NCBI GenBank assembly: GCA_963732415.1
Contig: CAVSZK010000019.1
Span: 496,001-560,000, forward strand
Reading direction: 5' to 3'
Origin: RPQJ01 sp963732415
GTDB lineage: Bacteria > Pseudomonadota > Gammaproteobacteria > Steroidobacterales > Steroidobacteraceae
Length of the DNA stretch: 64,000 nucleotides
Shown in pieces: positions 23,625-31,911 of this stretch. The notes beneath the pieces were generated by a model. That model saw nothing but the letters and a program-made list of their open reading frames with translations, was not told the origin of the DNA and did not search any database. The position numbers were made by a program, and so were the translations under genes. The stretch's first letter is position 1, and every line of letters starts with the position of its first letter.

Positions 23625-24310
23625 CGGGCAAGCACTCCGCGCTGTTGCTCGATCTCGACGGCACGCTGCTCGACACGGCGCCGGACATGGGTGGGGCCCT
23701 GAACAGGCTGCTGGAAGAGAATGGCCTCGCCCCGCTGCCCGCGTCCGCGATCCGGCCAGTCGTCTCGCATGGTTCGGCACGGCTGGTCTCGCTGGGTTTT
23801 CCGACGGCGACAGGCGACGAGTACGAGCGGCTCCGCCTGCGCTTCCTCGACATCTACGCACTAAACCTCGCCAATCACACGCGTCTGTTTCCCGGCGCCG
23901 AAGCGCTGCTCGCAGAACTCGAACGGCTCGGGCTACCCTGGGGCATCGTGACCAACAAGCCGGGCTGGCTCACCGGTCCGCTGCTCGAGGCGCTGGATCT
24001 GGACGGACGGGCCGCGTGCGTGGTGAGCGGCGACACCCTGCCAGAGCGCAAGCCGCACCCGCTGCCGTTGCTTCACGCGGCAAGCGTCATCGGCATTGCG
24101 CCCGGACGCTGCGTGTATGCCGGCGACGCCGAGCGCGACATACAGGCTGGCCGTGCGGCCGGAATGACGACTGTGGTCGCCGCCTACGGCTACATATCTG
24201 CCGAAGACGACCCGCGATCGTGGCAGCCGGCCGGCATGGTCACCGAACCGCTGCAACTGCTCGACTGGATGGATGCCACGCTGCCGCGCGCCATCGGGGA
24301 ACTGCAGTGA
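23621..24310 (+). CDS. gph: Phosphoglycolate phosphatase-type HAD hydrolase
   Basis: HAD-superfamily phosphatase, 229 residues, expected to hydrolyse 2-phosphoglycolate or related sugar phosphates. Motif I is LLLDLDGTLLDT (nucleophile Asp about 11), motif II VTNKP, and motif IV GDAERDIQAGRAAGM. The cap domain is inserted after motif I. The GTG start at 23621 overlaps the ubiG stop by 4 nt. The gph-next-to-ubiG arrangement is conserved; MupP (MurNAc-6-phosphate phosphatase) is a close relative often at this position and is an alternative. Confidence 0.88.
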   Translation: MTGKHSALLLDLDGTLLDTAPDMGGALNRLLEENGLAPLPASAIRPVVSHGSARLVSLGFPTATGDEYERLRLRFLDIYALNLANHTRLFPGAEALLAELERLGLPWGIVTNKPGWLTGPLLEALDLDGRAACVVSGDTLPERKPHPLPLLHAASVIGIAPGRCVYAGDAERDIQAGRAAGMTTVVAAYGYISAEDDPRSWQPAGMVTEPLQLLDWMDATLPRAIGELQ

Positions 24311-25575
24311 CCCCTGCGCCGTACGCGCTCATTTCCATGATCGTTGTCCTGGCCTTCGGTGCGGGCTGGTTCCTCGCTCGCCGCAGGACCCACGCGGCCG
24401 AACTCGAGCTCGCAGCCTCGCGTGCCGAGGTGCGTACCGCGGCCGACGTGGCCCGCGAACGCGAGCAGGCTCTCGATCTCGCACTGGCCCGGCTGCGCAC
24501 CGGATTCGACGCGGTTGCCGGCGACGCGCTTCGCGGCAACAGCGAGGTATTCCTGCAACTCGCCGGCCAGGTCATGGGGCAGCAGCAGGAACTCGCGACC
24601 CGCAGCTTTTCGGAACGCGAGAAGGCGGTGGAAACGATGCTCGCGCCGGTCCGCGAAGCACTGGAGCGCACCAGCCAGCAGATCGCCAGGATCGAGAAGG
24701 AGCGTGCCGAGACGTTTGGCGCGCTGCGCAACTCCATCGAGAGCGTTGCGCTCGGGCAGCAAGCACTGCAGCGCGAGACGCGCAACCTGGTCACCGCACT
24801 GCGTCGACCCGAGGTACGCGGCCAGTGGGGCGAAATGACGTTGCGCCGGCTCGCGGAACTCGCCGGCATGGTCGAGCACTGCGACTTCTCGGAACAGGTG
24901 ACGGTGCAGGGCGAAGACGGCGCGCTGCGTCCTGACATGATCGTCAACATGCCGGACGGCCGGCAGCTGGTCGTGGACGTGAAGACGCCGCTCGACGCCT
25001 ATCTGTCGGCCGTTGAGGCTGCCACAGACGAGGAACGCGCGCTTGCGCTCAGGCGACACGCACAGGCCGTGGTGGAACGCGTACGCCAGCTGGCCTCAAA
25101 GGCCTACTGGACACAGTTCGACAAGAGCCCCGAATTCGTCGTGCTCTTCATCCCGGGCGACCAGTTCCTGGGCGCGGCAATAAGCGAGGTTCCCACGCTG
25201 CTCGAGGATGCCATCCGCCAGCACGTCATCATCGCGACGCCGACCAGCTTCGTCGCATTGCTGAAAGCCGTAGCCTACGGGTGGCGACAGAACGCACTCG
25301 CAGAGAACGCCGCGCGCATCCAGGAACTCGCCGAGGACCTCTACCGAAGGCTGGCGAAATTCGGCGAGCACATGGGCAGGATTGGCCGCTCGCTCGGGCA
25401 GAGCGTGGACGCATACAACAGCGCGGTCGGCTCGCTGGAAAGGCAGGTACTGCCGGGCGCGCGCAAGTTCACCGAACTGGGCCTGCGTCCCGGACGCGAG
25501 ATCGAGGAGATTCTCCCCGTCGAGAAGCTCGCCCGTGAGCCACGCCCCGCGGAGGGAGAAAGTGCCGATGACTGA
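24307..25575 (+). CDS. rmuC: RmuC family DNA recombination protein
   Basis: A 422-residue protein with an N-terminal transmembrane helix (about 6-22), a long coiled coil (about 30-165) and a PD-(D/E)xK nuclease-like domain (RPDMIVNMPDG...LVVDVKTPLDAY). E. coli RmuC limits rearrangements between short inverted repeats; its biochemical activity is unproven. The GTG start at 24307 overlaps the gph stop by 4 nt and the end overlaps the SDR gene by 8 nt. Confidence 0.9.
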   Translation: MTPAPYALISMIVVLAFGAGWFLARRRTHAAELELAASRAEVRTAADVAREREQALDLALARLRTGFDAVAGDALRGNSEVFLQLAGQVMGQQQELATRSFSEREKAVETMLAPVREALERTSQQIARIEKERAETFGALRNSIESVALGQQALQRETRNLVTALRRPEVRGQWGEMTLRRLAELAGMVEHCDFSEQVTVQGEDGALRPDMIVNMPDGRQLVVDVKTPLDAYLSAVEAATDEERALALRRHAQAVVERVRQLASKAYWTQFDKSPEFVVLFIPGDQFLGAAISEVPTLLEDAIRQHVIIATPTSFVALLKAVAYGWRQNALAENAARIQELAEDLYRRLAKFGEHMGRIGRSLGQSVDAYNSAVGSLERQVLPGARKFTELGLRPGREIEEILPVEKLAREPRPAEGESADD

Positions 25576-26323
25576 GCTCGACCCGCGACAATACGTTGCC
25601 GAGCCCGGCGCGCTGCAGGACCGCGTGATACTGGTGACCGGGGCAAGCGGCGGAATCGGCGCAGGACTTTCGCGCGCCTGTGCGGCGCTGGGCGCGCGGG
25701 TCGTACTCGTTGGCCGCAACGTGAAGAAGCTCGAACTGGTATACGACTCAATCCTCGCGGCCGGTGGCGCAAGGCCGTCCATTGCACCGCTCGACTTCGA
25801 GAAGGCCGATGCCAGTCACTACGCCGCGCTGGCCGATGCCGTGCGCGGCGAATTCGGCCGGCTCGACGGCCTTGCGCACCTCGCAGGACAGCTCGGTGAA
25901 CTGGCGCCGATCGAGCATTACGACGTCGTGACCTGGATGCGCGTGATGCACGTGAACGTCAACGCAGCCTTCATCCTGACTCAGGCGCTGCTGCCGCTGC
26001 TGAAGGTTTCGCAGGATGCATCGATCGTGTTCACCACCAGCGGCGTCTCGCAAAAGGCACGAGCCTACTGGGGCGCATACGCCGCCTCCAAGTTCGCGAT
26101 CGAGGGACTGATGCAGGTGCTGGCCGACGAGACCGACACGCTCACAAGCATCCGCGTGAACAGCGTGAATCCCGGCAAGATCCGCACGGTGATGCGGGCC
26201 AGGGCGTACCCGGGCGAGGACGCGGACAGCGTCCCCCTGCCGTCGCAGGCGATGCCGACCTATCTATACCTGCTTGGCTCTGCGAGCCACGGCGTCACCG
26301 GCCGCCGCTTCGACGCCCAGTAG
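25568..26323 (+). CDS. yciK: Short-chain dehydrogenase/reductase (YciK family)
   Basis: A 251-residue NAD(P)-dependent oxidoreductase of unknown substrate. The cofactor motif VTGASGGIGAG (about 23-33), catalytic Ser in TTSGVS and the YxxxK motif in YWGAYAASK are present. The N-terminus (YVAEPGALQDRVILVTG) matches the YciK group. The ATG at 25568 overlaps rmuC by 8 nt. Its 3' end overlaps the convergent rluB-like gene by 29 nt, so no intergenic terminator is possible there. Confidence 0.9.
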   Translation: MTELDPRQYVAEPGALQDRVILVTGASGGIGAGLSRACAALGARVVLVGRNVKKLELVYDSILAAGGARPSIAPLDFEKADASHYAALADAVRGEFGRLDGLAHLAGQLGELAPIEHYDVVTWMRVMHVNVNAAFILTQALLPLLKVSQDASIVFTTSGVSQKARAYWGAYAASKFAIEGLMQVLADETDTLTSIRVNSVNPGKIRTVMRARAYPGEDADSVPLPSQAMPTYLYLLGSASHGVTGRRFDAQ

Positions 26324-27101
26324 TTCGACCGGTTCGACGCCTCGCTGCGGGTGCGGCCGGCCGCTCGATGCCCGACATCGCCACCAGAGCATCGAATTCC
26401 GGACCCTCGAGTGCGCGCGACCGTCCGCGCGGCAGGTCGCGAGGCAGCGCCACCGGACCCCACTGCACCAGCATCGTACGGCTGACCTTGAGCCCGGCCG
26501 AGTCGAACAGCGCCCGGATCGCACCCCTCGGGAGAGTGCGTTGCGCCGCGATCTTGAACCATGCATTCGTCGCGCCGCCTTCGAGGCGTTCCACGACGGA
26601 GAACTCGGCGGTGACGCCCTCCGCGTTCACCGTGCTCGGCATCTTCGGCCAGTCCTCGGCCTGTCGCGGTCGCAGCGCGCGCACCCGGTACTCGACCGGC
26701 ACCTCGTGCGCGCGACGGGTGACACCGGAAACGAAGGCGCCGTCGCTGGCCAGTATCAGCAGGCCGTCCTCGCCGAACCCAAGGGAATTGACCGGCAGCC
26801 AACGTCCGCCGCGCAGCGTCGGCAGGCGCGCCTCGACGCCGGCACGCTCGTCGCCTGCCTGCTTGCGCAGCATCTCGCCCTCCGGCTTGTGGTACAGGAT
26901 GACCTGCAGCTCGTGGTCAAACGCCAGGCGCTTCGTGACGTCCCGGCCGTCGACCACCACGCGGTCTCCCGACTTGACCTGCTGGCCGACCTCGGCCGGC
27001 CGGCCGTTTACCAGCACACGTCCTTCCGCAATCCATGATTCCGCCTGGCGTCGGGAGCCGATGCCGTGCCGCGCAAGAAGCTTGTGCAGGCGCTCTTCCA
27101 A
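26295..27101 (-). CDS. RluB-like pseudouridine synthase lacking the catalytic Asp
   Basis: A 268-residue protein with an N-terminal S4 RNA-binding domain (about 1-60, RLHKLLARHGIGSRRQAE) and an RsuA/RluB-type fold (YHKPEGE, then EVPVEYRVR). In active family members the core reads GRLD-V-N-T-x-GLL, where Asp is the nucleophile. Here the aligned stretch is VNSLGFGEDGLLILASDG, with Gly108 at the Asp position (codon GGG, 26778-26780). It should bind rRNA but cannot use the canonical mechanism. The tail after about 250 is Arg/Gly/Thr-rich. It follows scpB by 9 nt, the usual location of rluB. Confidence 0.85.
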   Translation of the reverse strand: MEERLHKLLARHGIGSRRQAESWIAEGRVLVNGRPAEVGQQVKSGDRVVVDGRDVTKRLAFDHELQVILYHKPEGEMLRKQAGDERAGVEARLPTLRGGRWLPVNSLGFGEDGLLILASDGAFVSGVTRRAHEVPVEYRVRALRPRQAEDWPKMPSTVNAEGVTAEFSVVERLEGGATNAWFKIAAQRTLPRGAIRALFDSAGLKVSRTMLVQWGPVALPRDLPRGRSRALEGPEFDALVAMSGIERPAAPAARRRTGRTTGRRSGGR

Positions 27102-27110
27102 GAGTCGGCG

Positions 27111-27761
27111 CTAGCGTTGATCGCCGTCGGCCGGCGGCGGCTCGGCGTCGAGCGAAGATTGGCTGTCAACCAGGTCAGCGTTCGCCGCTGGCAGCTCGGG
27201 CGAACCAGGCAGCTCCAACTGCTCGTTGATGTCTTCGAGGTCCTGCAACTGCGCGAGCGTCGGCAGGTCGTCGAGGCTCTTCAATCCGAAGTAGTCGAGG
27301 AATTCGCGGGTCGTGCCGAGCAGCTCCGGGTGGCCGGGGACTTCGCGATGCCCGACGACCCGGATCCAACCGCGCTCCTGGATGGTGCGCATGATCGTCG
27401 ACGCGACAGTGACGCCTCGAATGTCCTCGATCTCGCCGCGCGTGATGGGCTGGCGATAGGCGATCAACGACAGCGTCTCCAGCAGCGCCCTGGAATAACG
27501 GCTCGGCCGCTCCTGCCAGAGGCGCGACACCGTTCCCGAATACTGCTGCCGGACCTGCACCCGCCACCCGCTCGAGACCTCGCGAATCTCTATGCCGGTT
27601 CCGTCGAACCGGCGGTCGAGGTCGGTGAGCGCATCCCGCAGGTCCTCGGCAGCCGGACGCTCGTGTTCTTCGAACAGCTCGAGCATCTGGTCGATCGTAA
27701 CCGGCCGGCCAGCCGCCAGCAGCACGGCTTCGACGACGTTGCAAAGAGGATGGTCGCTCAT
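27111..27761 (-). CDS. scpB: Segregation and condensation protein B
   Basis: Winged-helix kleisin-binding subunit of the SMC-ScpAB condensin. It has 216 residues with two winged-helix domains (core LSLIAYRQPITRGEIEDIRGV, about 105-125). The acidic, Pro-rich tail beyond about 180 is variable in the family. It overlaps scpA as ATGA (4 nt), so the two are coupled. Confidence 0.95.
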   Translation of the reverse strand: MSDHPLCNVVEAVLLAAGRPVTIDQMLELFEEHERPAAEDLRDALTDLDRRFDGTGIEIREVSSGWRVQVRQQYSGTVSRLWQERPSRYSRALLETLSLIAYRQPITRGEIEDIRGVTVASTIMRTIQERGWIRVVGHREVPGHPELLGTTREFLDYFGLKSLDDLPTLAQLQDLEDINEQLELPGSPELPAANADLVDSQSSLDAEPPPADGDQR

Positions 27762-28672
27762 GGTTCTGTCCGGTCTCCCGCCTCTGTCTGCTCGTTGTCG
27801 GCGACGACTGAAACGCGCCGGGGCGCGCCGGCGCGTACGTGTATCGGTGCGAACTGTTCGGCCTGCACGATCTCGATCAACCCCTCGCGCAATAACTCCA
27901 GGATCGCCGAGAACGTGACCGTTACGCCCATGCGGCCTTCGTCGGGCCGGAACAGCTGCGTAAATTCGACGAAGGATTGCGTACGCAGCGCGTCGAGCAC
28001 GTCGGACATGCGCTGTCGCACCGAGAGCCGCTCGCGCTGCACATGGTGGTGCGCGAACATCTCGCCGCGCGACATCACGTCTTTCAACGCGAGCAGCATC
28101 TCCTGCATCGTGATGACCGGCAGGATCTTGACAACCCGTCGGTCGACCACTTCCGCCGACGCCGGGAACGTGTCGCGATCAATGCGCGGCAGCGTCTCCA
28201 TGCGCTCGGCCGCGCGCTTGAAGCGCTCGTACTCCTGCAGGCGTCGGACCAGCTCGGCACGGGGGTCGTCGCCGTCCTCGTCGCCCTCGCCCTGCGGGCG
28301 CGGCAACAGCATGCGCGACTTGATCTCGGCAAGCGTCGCAGCCATCAGCATGTACTCGCCGGCGAGCTCGAACTGCAGCTCGTGCATCACCTCGATGTAC
28401 TTCATGTACTGCCGCGTGATTTCCGCGAGCGGAATGTCGAGGATATCGAGGTTCTGCCTGCGGATCAGGTAGAGAAGCAGGTCCAGCGGGCCCTCGAAGG
28501 CCTCGAGGAATACCTGCAGCGCGTCCGGCGGGATGTACAGGTCGCGCGGCATCACGGTGAGGGGTTCGCCCTCAACCACCGCAAACGGCATCTCCGCCTG
28601 CTCGTGGTTCTCGGGTGCAGGCGAGGATTGCGGCAGTCCTCCCTCGATCAGCCTGAGATCCGGCTTGCTCAT
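27758..28672 (-). CDS. scpA: Segregation and condensation protein A
   Basis: Kleisin subunit of the SMC-ScpAB complex that compacts and separates chromosomes. It has 304 residues. The N-terminal SMC-neck-binding helices (FEGPLDLLLYLIRRQNLDI, about 54-72) follow a 45-residue low-complexity extension; the C-terminal winged helix (VTFSAILELLREGLIEIVQ) is intact. It sits 9 nt after trpS and overlaps scpB. Confidence 0.95.
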   Translation of the reverse strand: MSKPDLRLIEGGLPQSSPAPENHEQAEMPFAVVEGEPLTVMPRDLYIPPDALQVFLEAFEGPLDLLLYLIRRQNLDILDIPLAEITRQYMKYIEVMHELQFELAGEYMLMAATLAEIKSRMLLPRPQGEGDEDGDDPRAELVRRLQEYERFKRAAERMETLPRIDRDTFPASAEVVDRRVVKILPVITMQEMLLALKDVMSRGEMFAHHHVQRERLSVRQRMSDVLDALRTQSFVEFTQLFRPDEGRMGVTVTFSAILELLREGLIEIVQAEQFAPIHVRAGAPRRVSVVADNEQTEAGDRTEP

Positions 28673-28681
28673 GTCAAATCC

Positions 28682-29899
28682 TTAACGGTAGCCAATGCCC
28701 ATGGCCTGCTTCACGTCGTCAAGAGTCTGGCCCGCAACCGCGCGCGCCTTCTCGCAACCGTCGGCGATGATTCCTCGCACCAGGTCCGGGTTCTCCTCGA
28801 ACTCCTGGCCGCGCTGCCGCATGCCGGTGACCTCTTCGACCACGCGCTCGATCAGCGGCTTCTTGCATTCGATACAGCCGATACCGGCGCTGCGACAGCC
28901 CTCGCTGGCCCAACTCCGCGTCGCCTCGCTCGAATACAACTTGTGCATGTCCCAGACAGGGCATTTCTCGGGATCGCCCGGGTCGGTGCGACGCATCCGG
29001 GCCGGATCGGTCTGCATGGTCCGGAGCTTCGCTGCGACCGAATCGGGATCTTCGCGCAGCCCGATCGTGTTGCCATACGACTTCGACATCTTTCGACCGT
29101 CGAGCCCCGTCACCTTTGGCGTGGCCGTAAGCAGCGCCTCGGGCTCGGGCAGGATCGTCCGACCTGTGCCCTCGAGATAGCCGAGCAGGCGCTCCTTGTC
29201 CGCGAGCGTGAGGCGCGAATTACCCTCGAGCAGTACCCTTGCCTCGCCAAGCGCATCGTCCTCGCCACGTTCCTGGTAGCCGCGACGCAGGTCGCGATAG
29301 AGCGCCGCTTTCTTCGCGCCGAGGTTCTTTACTGCGCGCTCGGCCTTGGCCTCGAAGTCGGGTTCGCGGCCGTAGATGAAATTGAAGCGCCGGGCTATCT
29401 CGCGGGTGATCTCGATGTGCGCCACCTGATCCTCGCCGACCGGAATGTGCATCGGGCGGTACAGCAGGATGTCCGCGCTCTGCAGCAGCGGATAGCCCAG
29501 GAAACCGTAGGTCGCCAGGTCCTTCTCCTTGAGCTGCTCCTGCTGGTCCTTGTAGGTCGGCACGCGCTCCAGCCAGCCGAGCGGCGTGATCATCGACAGC
29601 AGCAGGTGCAATTCCGCGTGCTCGGGGACCTTCGACTGTATGAATAGAGTCGCCACCGAAGGATTGACGCCGGCCGCCAGCCAGTCGATCACGATCCGCC
29701 AGGCGTTGGCCTCCAGGTCACCGGTATCTTCGTACCCGGTCGTGAGCGCATGGTAGTCCGCGACGAAGAAGTAGCAGTCGTACTCGTACTGCAACTCGAT
29801 CCAGTTACGGAGAGCGCCGTGATAGTTACCCAGATGCAGGGCGCCGGTCGGGCGCATGCCTGACAGAACGCGCCGGGGGGTCGTCACTAGTGAACTCAA
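28682..29899 (-). CDS. trpS: Tryptophanyl-tRNA synthetase
   Basis: Class I synthetase, 405 residues. It has the HIGH-type motif HLGN (about 22-25) and KMSKS. It is longer than the E. coli enzyme and includes a Cys-containing insert (GCIECKKP) found in some proteobacterial versions. The TTG at 29899 has AAGGGA about 8 nt upstream; a GTG at 29887 is an alternative. Upstream on the minus strand a perfect TATAAT lies at 30012-30017, without a recognisable -35, and may drive trpS-scpA-scpB-rluB. Confidence 0.95.
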   Translation of the reverse strand: MSSLVTTPRRVLSGMRPTGALHLGNYHGALRNWIELQYEYDCYFFVADYHALTTGYEDTGDLEANAWRIVIDWLAAGVNPSVATLFIQSKVPEHAELHLLLSMITPLGWLERVPTYKDQQEQLKEKDLATYGFLGYPLLQSADILLYRPMHIPVGEDQVAHIEITREIARRFNFIYGREPDFEAKAERAVKNLGAKKAALYRDLRRGYQERGEDDALGEARVLLEGNSRLTLADKERLLGYLEGTGRTILPEPEALLTATPKVTGLDGRKMSKSYGNTIGLREDPDSVAAKLRTMQTDPARMRRTDPGDPEKCPVWDMHKLYSSEATRSWASEGCRSAGIGCIECKKPLIERVVEEVTGMRQRGQEFEENPDLVRGIIADGCEKARAVAGQTLDDVKQAMGIGYR

Positions 29900-30039
29900 A
29901 GCGGTCCCTTGCGATTCATCGCTTAGAAAAATACTTAATTATCAGAGCACTACGAAACATTCCTGAGAAGCCGCAGAGGCGGATACAGGCCTGGGTCGTC
30001 GCGAATCCGGGATTATACGCAGGCCGCCACGGACTGCGG

Positions 30040-30660
30040 TCATTCGAACGTTGAAACGTCGCCCTTGCCGCGACGGACGACCAACGGCGCCCCGCCGGAC
30101 AGATCCACGACACTCGAGGGCTCGAACCCGCCCTGCCCGCCGTCAATGACCAGGTCCACTGCGTGCCCGAGGCGCTCCTTGACCTCATGCGGGTCCGTAA
30201 TGGGCATCTCGTCTCCGGGCAGCATCAATGTCGAACTCATGATCGGCTCGCCCAACTCAGCCAGCAGCATCCGTACGATCGCGTTGTCGGGGACACGAAT
30301 CCCGATCGTGCGCCGCTTCGGGTTCTGCAGGCGCTTTGGCACCTCCCGGGTCGCCTCCAGCAGGAAGGTGTACGGGCCCGGGGTAAATGCCCGCAGCGTG
30401 CGGTACTGGGTATTGTCGATCCGGGCGTATTTCGCGATTTCGGAGAGGTCCCTGCAGACCAGCGTGAAATTATGGTCCTTACCTGCATTTCGGATGCGCC
30501 GGATGCGCTCCATCGCGTCCTTGTCGCCGATCAGGCAGCCGAGCGCGTAGCAGGAATCGGTCGGATAGGCGACGACGCTGCCTTCGCGGATCGCGGCTGT
30601 CGCCTGGCGTATGAGCCGCGGCTGGGGGCTCATCGGGTGTATTGAGAGGAGCAGCGCCAT
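30040..30660 (-). CDS. yciO: YciO-family Sua5/TsaC-like protein
   Basis: A 206-residue protein of the YrdC/Sua5 fold. Members make threonylcarbamoyl-AMP for tRNA t6A; the YciO branch is a paralogue of uncertain role. The signature AYPTDSCYALGC (about 31-42), the AMP-site KxxxR-type basic residues around RIRRIRNAGKDHNFTL and the ending VVRRGKGDVSTFE follow E. coli YciO closely. It is divergent from yciB and upstream of trpS. Confidence 0.92.
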   Translation of the reverse strand: MALLLSIHPMSPQPRLIRQATAAIREGSVVAYPTDSCYALGCLIGDKDAMERIRRIRNAGKDHNFTLVCRDLSEIAKYARIDNTQYRTLRAFTPGPYTFLLEATREVPKRLQNPKRRTIGIRVPDNAIVRMLLAELGEPIMSSTLMLPGDEMPITDPHEVKERLGHAVDLVIDGGQGGFEPSSVVDLSGGAPLVVRRGKGDVSTFE

Positions 30661-30680
30661 GGTTCATTCTAGAGCCGTCG

Positions 30681-30709
30681 TTGGGCGCGACCGGCGAGTT
30701 GGATATGAT
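30681..30709 (+). promoter_or_regulatory. Candidate sigma70 promoter for yciB-yciI-bolA
   Basis: TTGGGC (30681-30686), a 17-nt spacer, then TATGAT (30704-30709), 44 nt before the yciB ATG in the divergent gap with yciO. The -10 is good and the -35 weak. Confidence 0.4.
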
Positions 30710-30753
30710 ACGCGCCCGGCCTTGGGCCGTCCCAGCCGATCGCCCTCACCAAC

Positions 30754-31308
30754 ATGCAGTTTCTCGTAGACCTCCTGCCGGTCATAGCGTTTTTTGTCGC
30801 CTACAAGGTCGCGGGCATCTACGTGGCGACCGCGGTGCTGATCGTGGGCGTGCTGGCGCAAACCGTCGTCAGCTGGATCCGCTTCCGCAAGGTGAGCCCC
30901 ATGCTGCTCACGACGGCCGGGCTGGTACTGGTATTCGGCGGCCTTACGCTTTACCTGCACGACGCCACTTTCATCAAGTGGAAGCCGACGATCGTGAACT
31001 GGCTATTCGCCGGAGTCTTCCTCGCCAGCCATTTCGTGCGCGGACCTACAGTCATACAAAGGATGCTCGGCGAGAACGTGACCCTCGAAGCAGCCGACTG
31101 GTCGCGGCTAAGCCTGGCATGGGTGGCGTTCTTCGTCCTGAGCGGAGCGCTGAACCTGTACGTCGCATACAACTACCCGGAGGAGACCTGGGTGAATTTC
31201 AAGCTGTTCGGCCTGATGGGGCTGACGTTGGCATTCGCCGTTGCCCAGGGCTTCTGGATCGCCCGCAAGACCGAGCAGGCTGAGAAAGCCGAGACGGAGA
31301 AGACCTGA
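30754..31308 (+). CDS. yciB: Inner membrane septation protein YciB/IspZ
   Basis: A 184-residue integral membrane protein with five or so transmembrane helices, needed for normal envelope synthesis and septation in other species. The family pattern DLLPVIAFFVAYKVAGIYVA at the N-terminus and the KWKPTIVNWLFA segment are clear. The last 15 residues are charged and cytoplasmic. It is followed by yciI 1 nt after the stop. Confidence 0.95.
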   Translation: MQFLVDLLPVIAFFVAYKVAGIYVATAVLIVGVLAQTVVSWIRFRKVSPMLLTTAGLVLVFGGLTLYLHDATFIKWKPTIVNWLFAGVFLASHFVRGPTVIQRMLGENVTLEAADWSRLSLAWVAFFVLSGALNLYVAYNYPEETWVNFKLFGLMGLTLAFAVAQGFWIARKTEQAEKAETEKT

Positions 31309-31309
31309 C

Positions 31310-31609
31310 GTGCTGTACGCAATCATAGGCCGTGATGGCCCGGGGTCGCTGGCGACTCGCCTCCGTGTTCGTGCCCGGCACCTCGACAGGGTGAGCGAAC
31401 TTTCCGACGCCGGACGGGTCGTATTGGCCGGGCCCTGCCCAGCGGCGGACTCTCCGAATCCGGGCGACGCAGGGTTCAGCGGCAGCCTCATCGTGGCTGA
31501 GTTCCCGTCTCTCGCTGATGCCCAGCAGTGGATCGCCGGAGACCCGTACGTGACCGACGGCGTGTTCGAGTCGTACGAGGTGATGCCGTTCGTGAAGGTG
31601 CTCCCATGA
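31310..31609 (+). CDS. yciI: YciI family protein
   Basis: A 99-residue YCII-domain protein, a small ferredoxin-like fold with a putative His/Asp active site (RARHLDRVSEL; GPCPAAD). Its catalytic role is not established in E. coli. The GTG start at 31310 gives LYAIIGRDGPGSL, the normal start. It overlaps bolA by 4 nt. Confidence 0.92.
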   Translation: MLYAIIGRDGPGSLATRLRVRARHLDRVSELSDAGRVVLAGPCPAADSPNPGDAGFSGSLIVAEFPSLADAQQWIAGDPYVTDGVFESYEVMPFVKVLP

Positions 31610-31887
31610 CAGGAACCCGGCTGGAGCGCCTTACAGAGAGGTTGAACCACGCGTTCGAGCCCGAACACCTCGAAGTCGTGGACGACAGCCATCGGCATGC
31701 GGGACACGCGGGTGCCACAGACGGACGCGGCCACTTCACTGTGCTCGTCAGGTCTCCGAGGTTCGCGGGACTCGGCACATTGAAGCGTCACCGACTCGTA
31801 TACGAAGCTGTCGGGGACATGATGACGACCGACATTCACGCGCTTTCCATCCAGGCCGTCGCCCCGGGCGAAGCCGTAACCGATTGA
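31606..31887 (+). CDS. bolA: BolA family protein
   Basis: A 93-residue BolA/IbaG-type protein. BolA proteins pair with monothiol glutaredoxins around iron-sulfur clusters and act in stress and morphology control. The conserved C-terminal RHRLVYEAVGDMMTTDIHAL is present, with the ligand-type His. The ATG overlaps the yciI stop (ATGA). Confidence 0.93.
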   Translation: MTGTRLERLTERLNHAFEPEHLEVVDDSHRHAGHAGATDGRGHFTVLVRSPRFAGLGTLKRHRLVYEAVGDMMTTDIHALSIQAVAPGEAVTD

Positions 31888-31911
31888 TCGAGACTCCAAA
31901 CCCAGAGGCAA

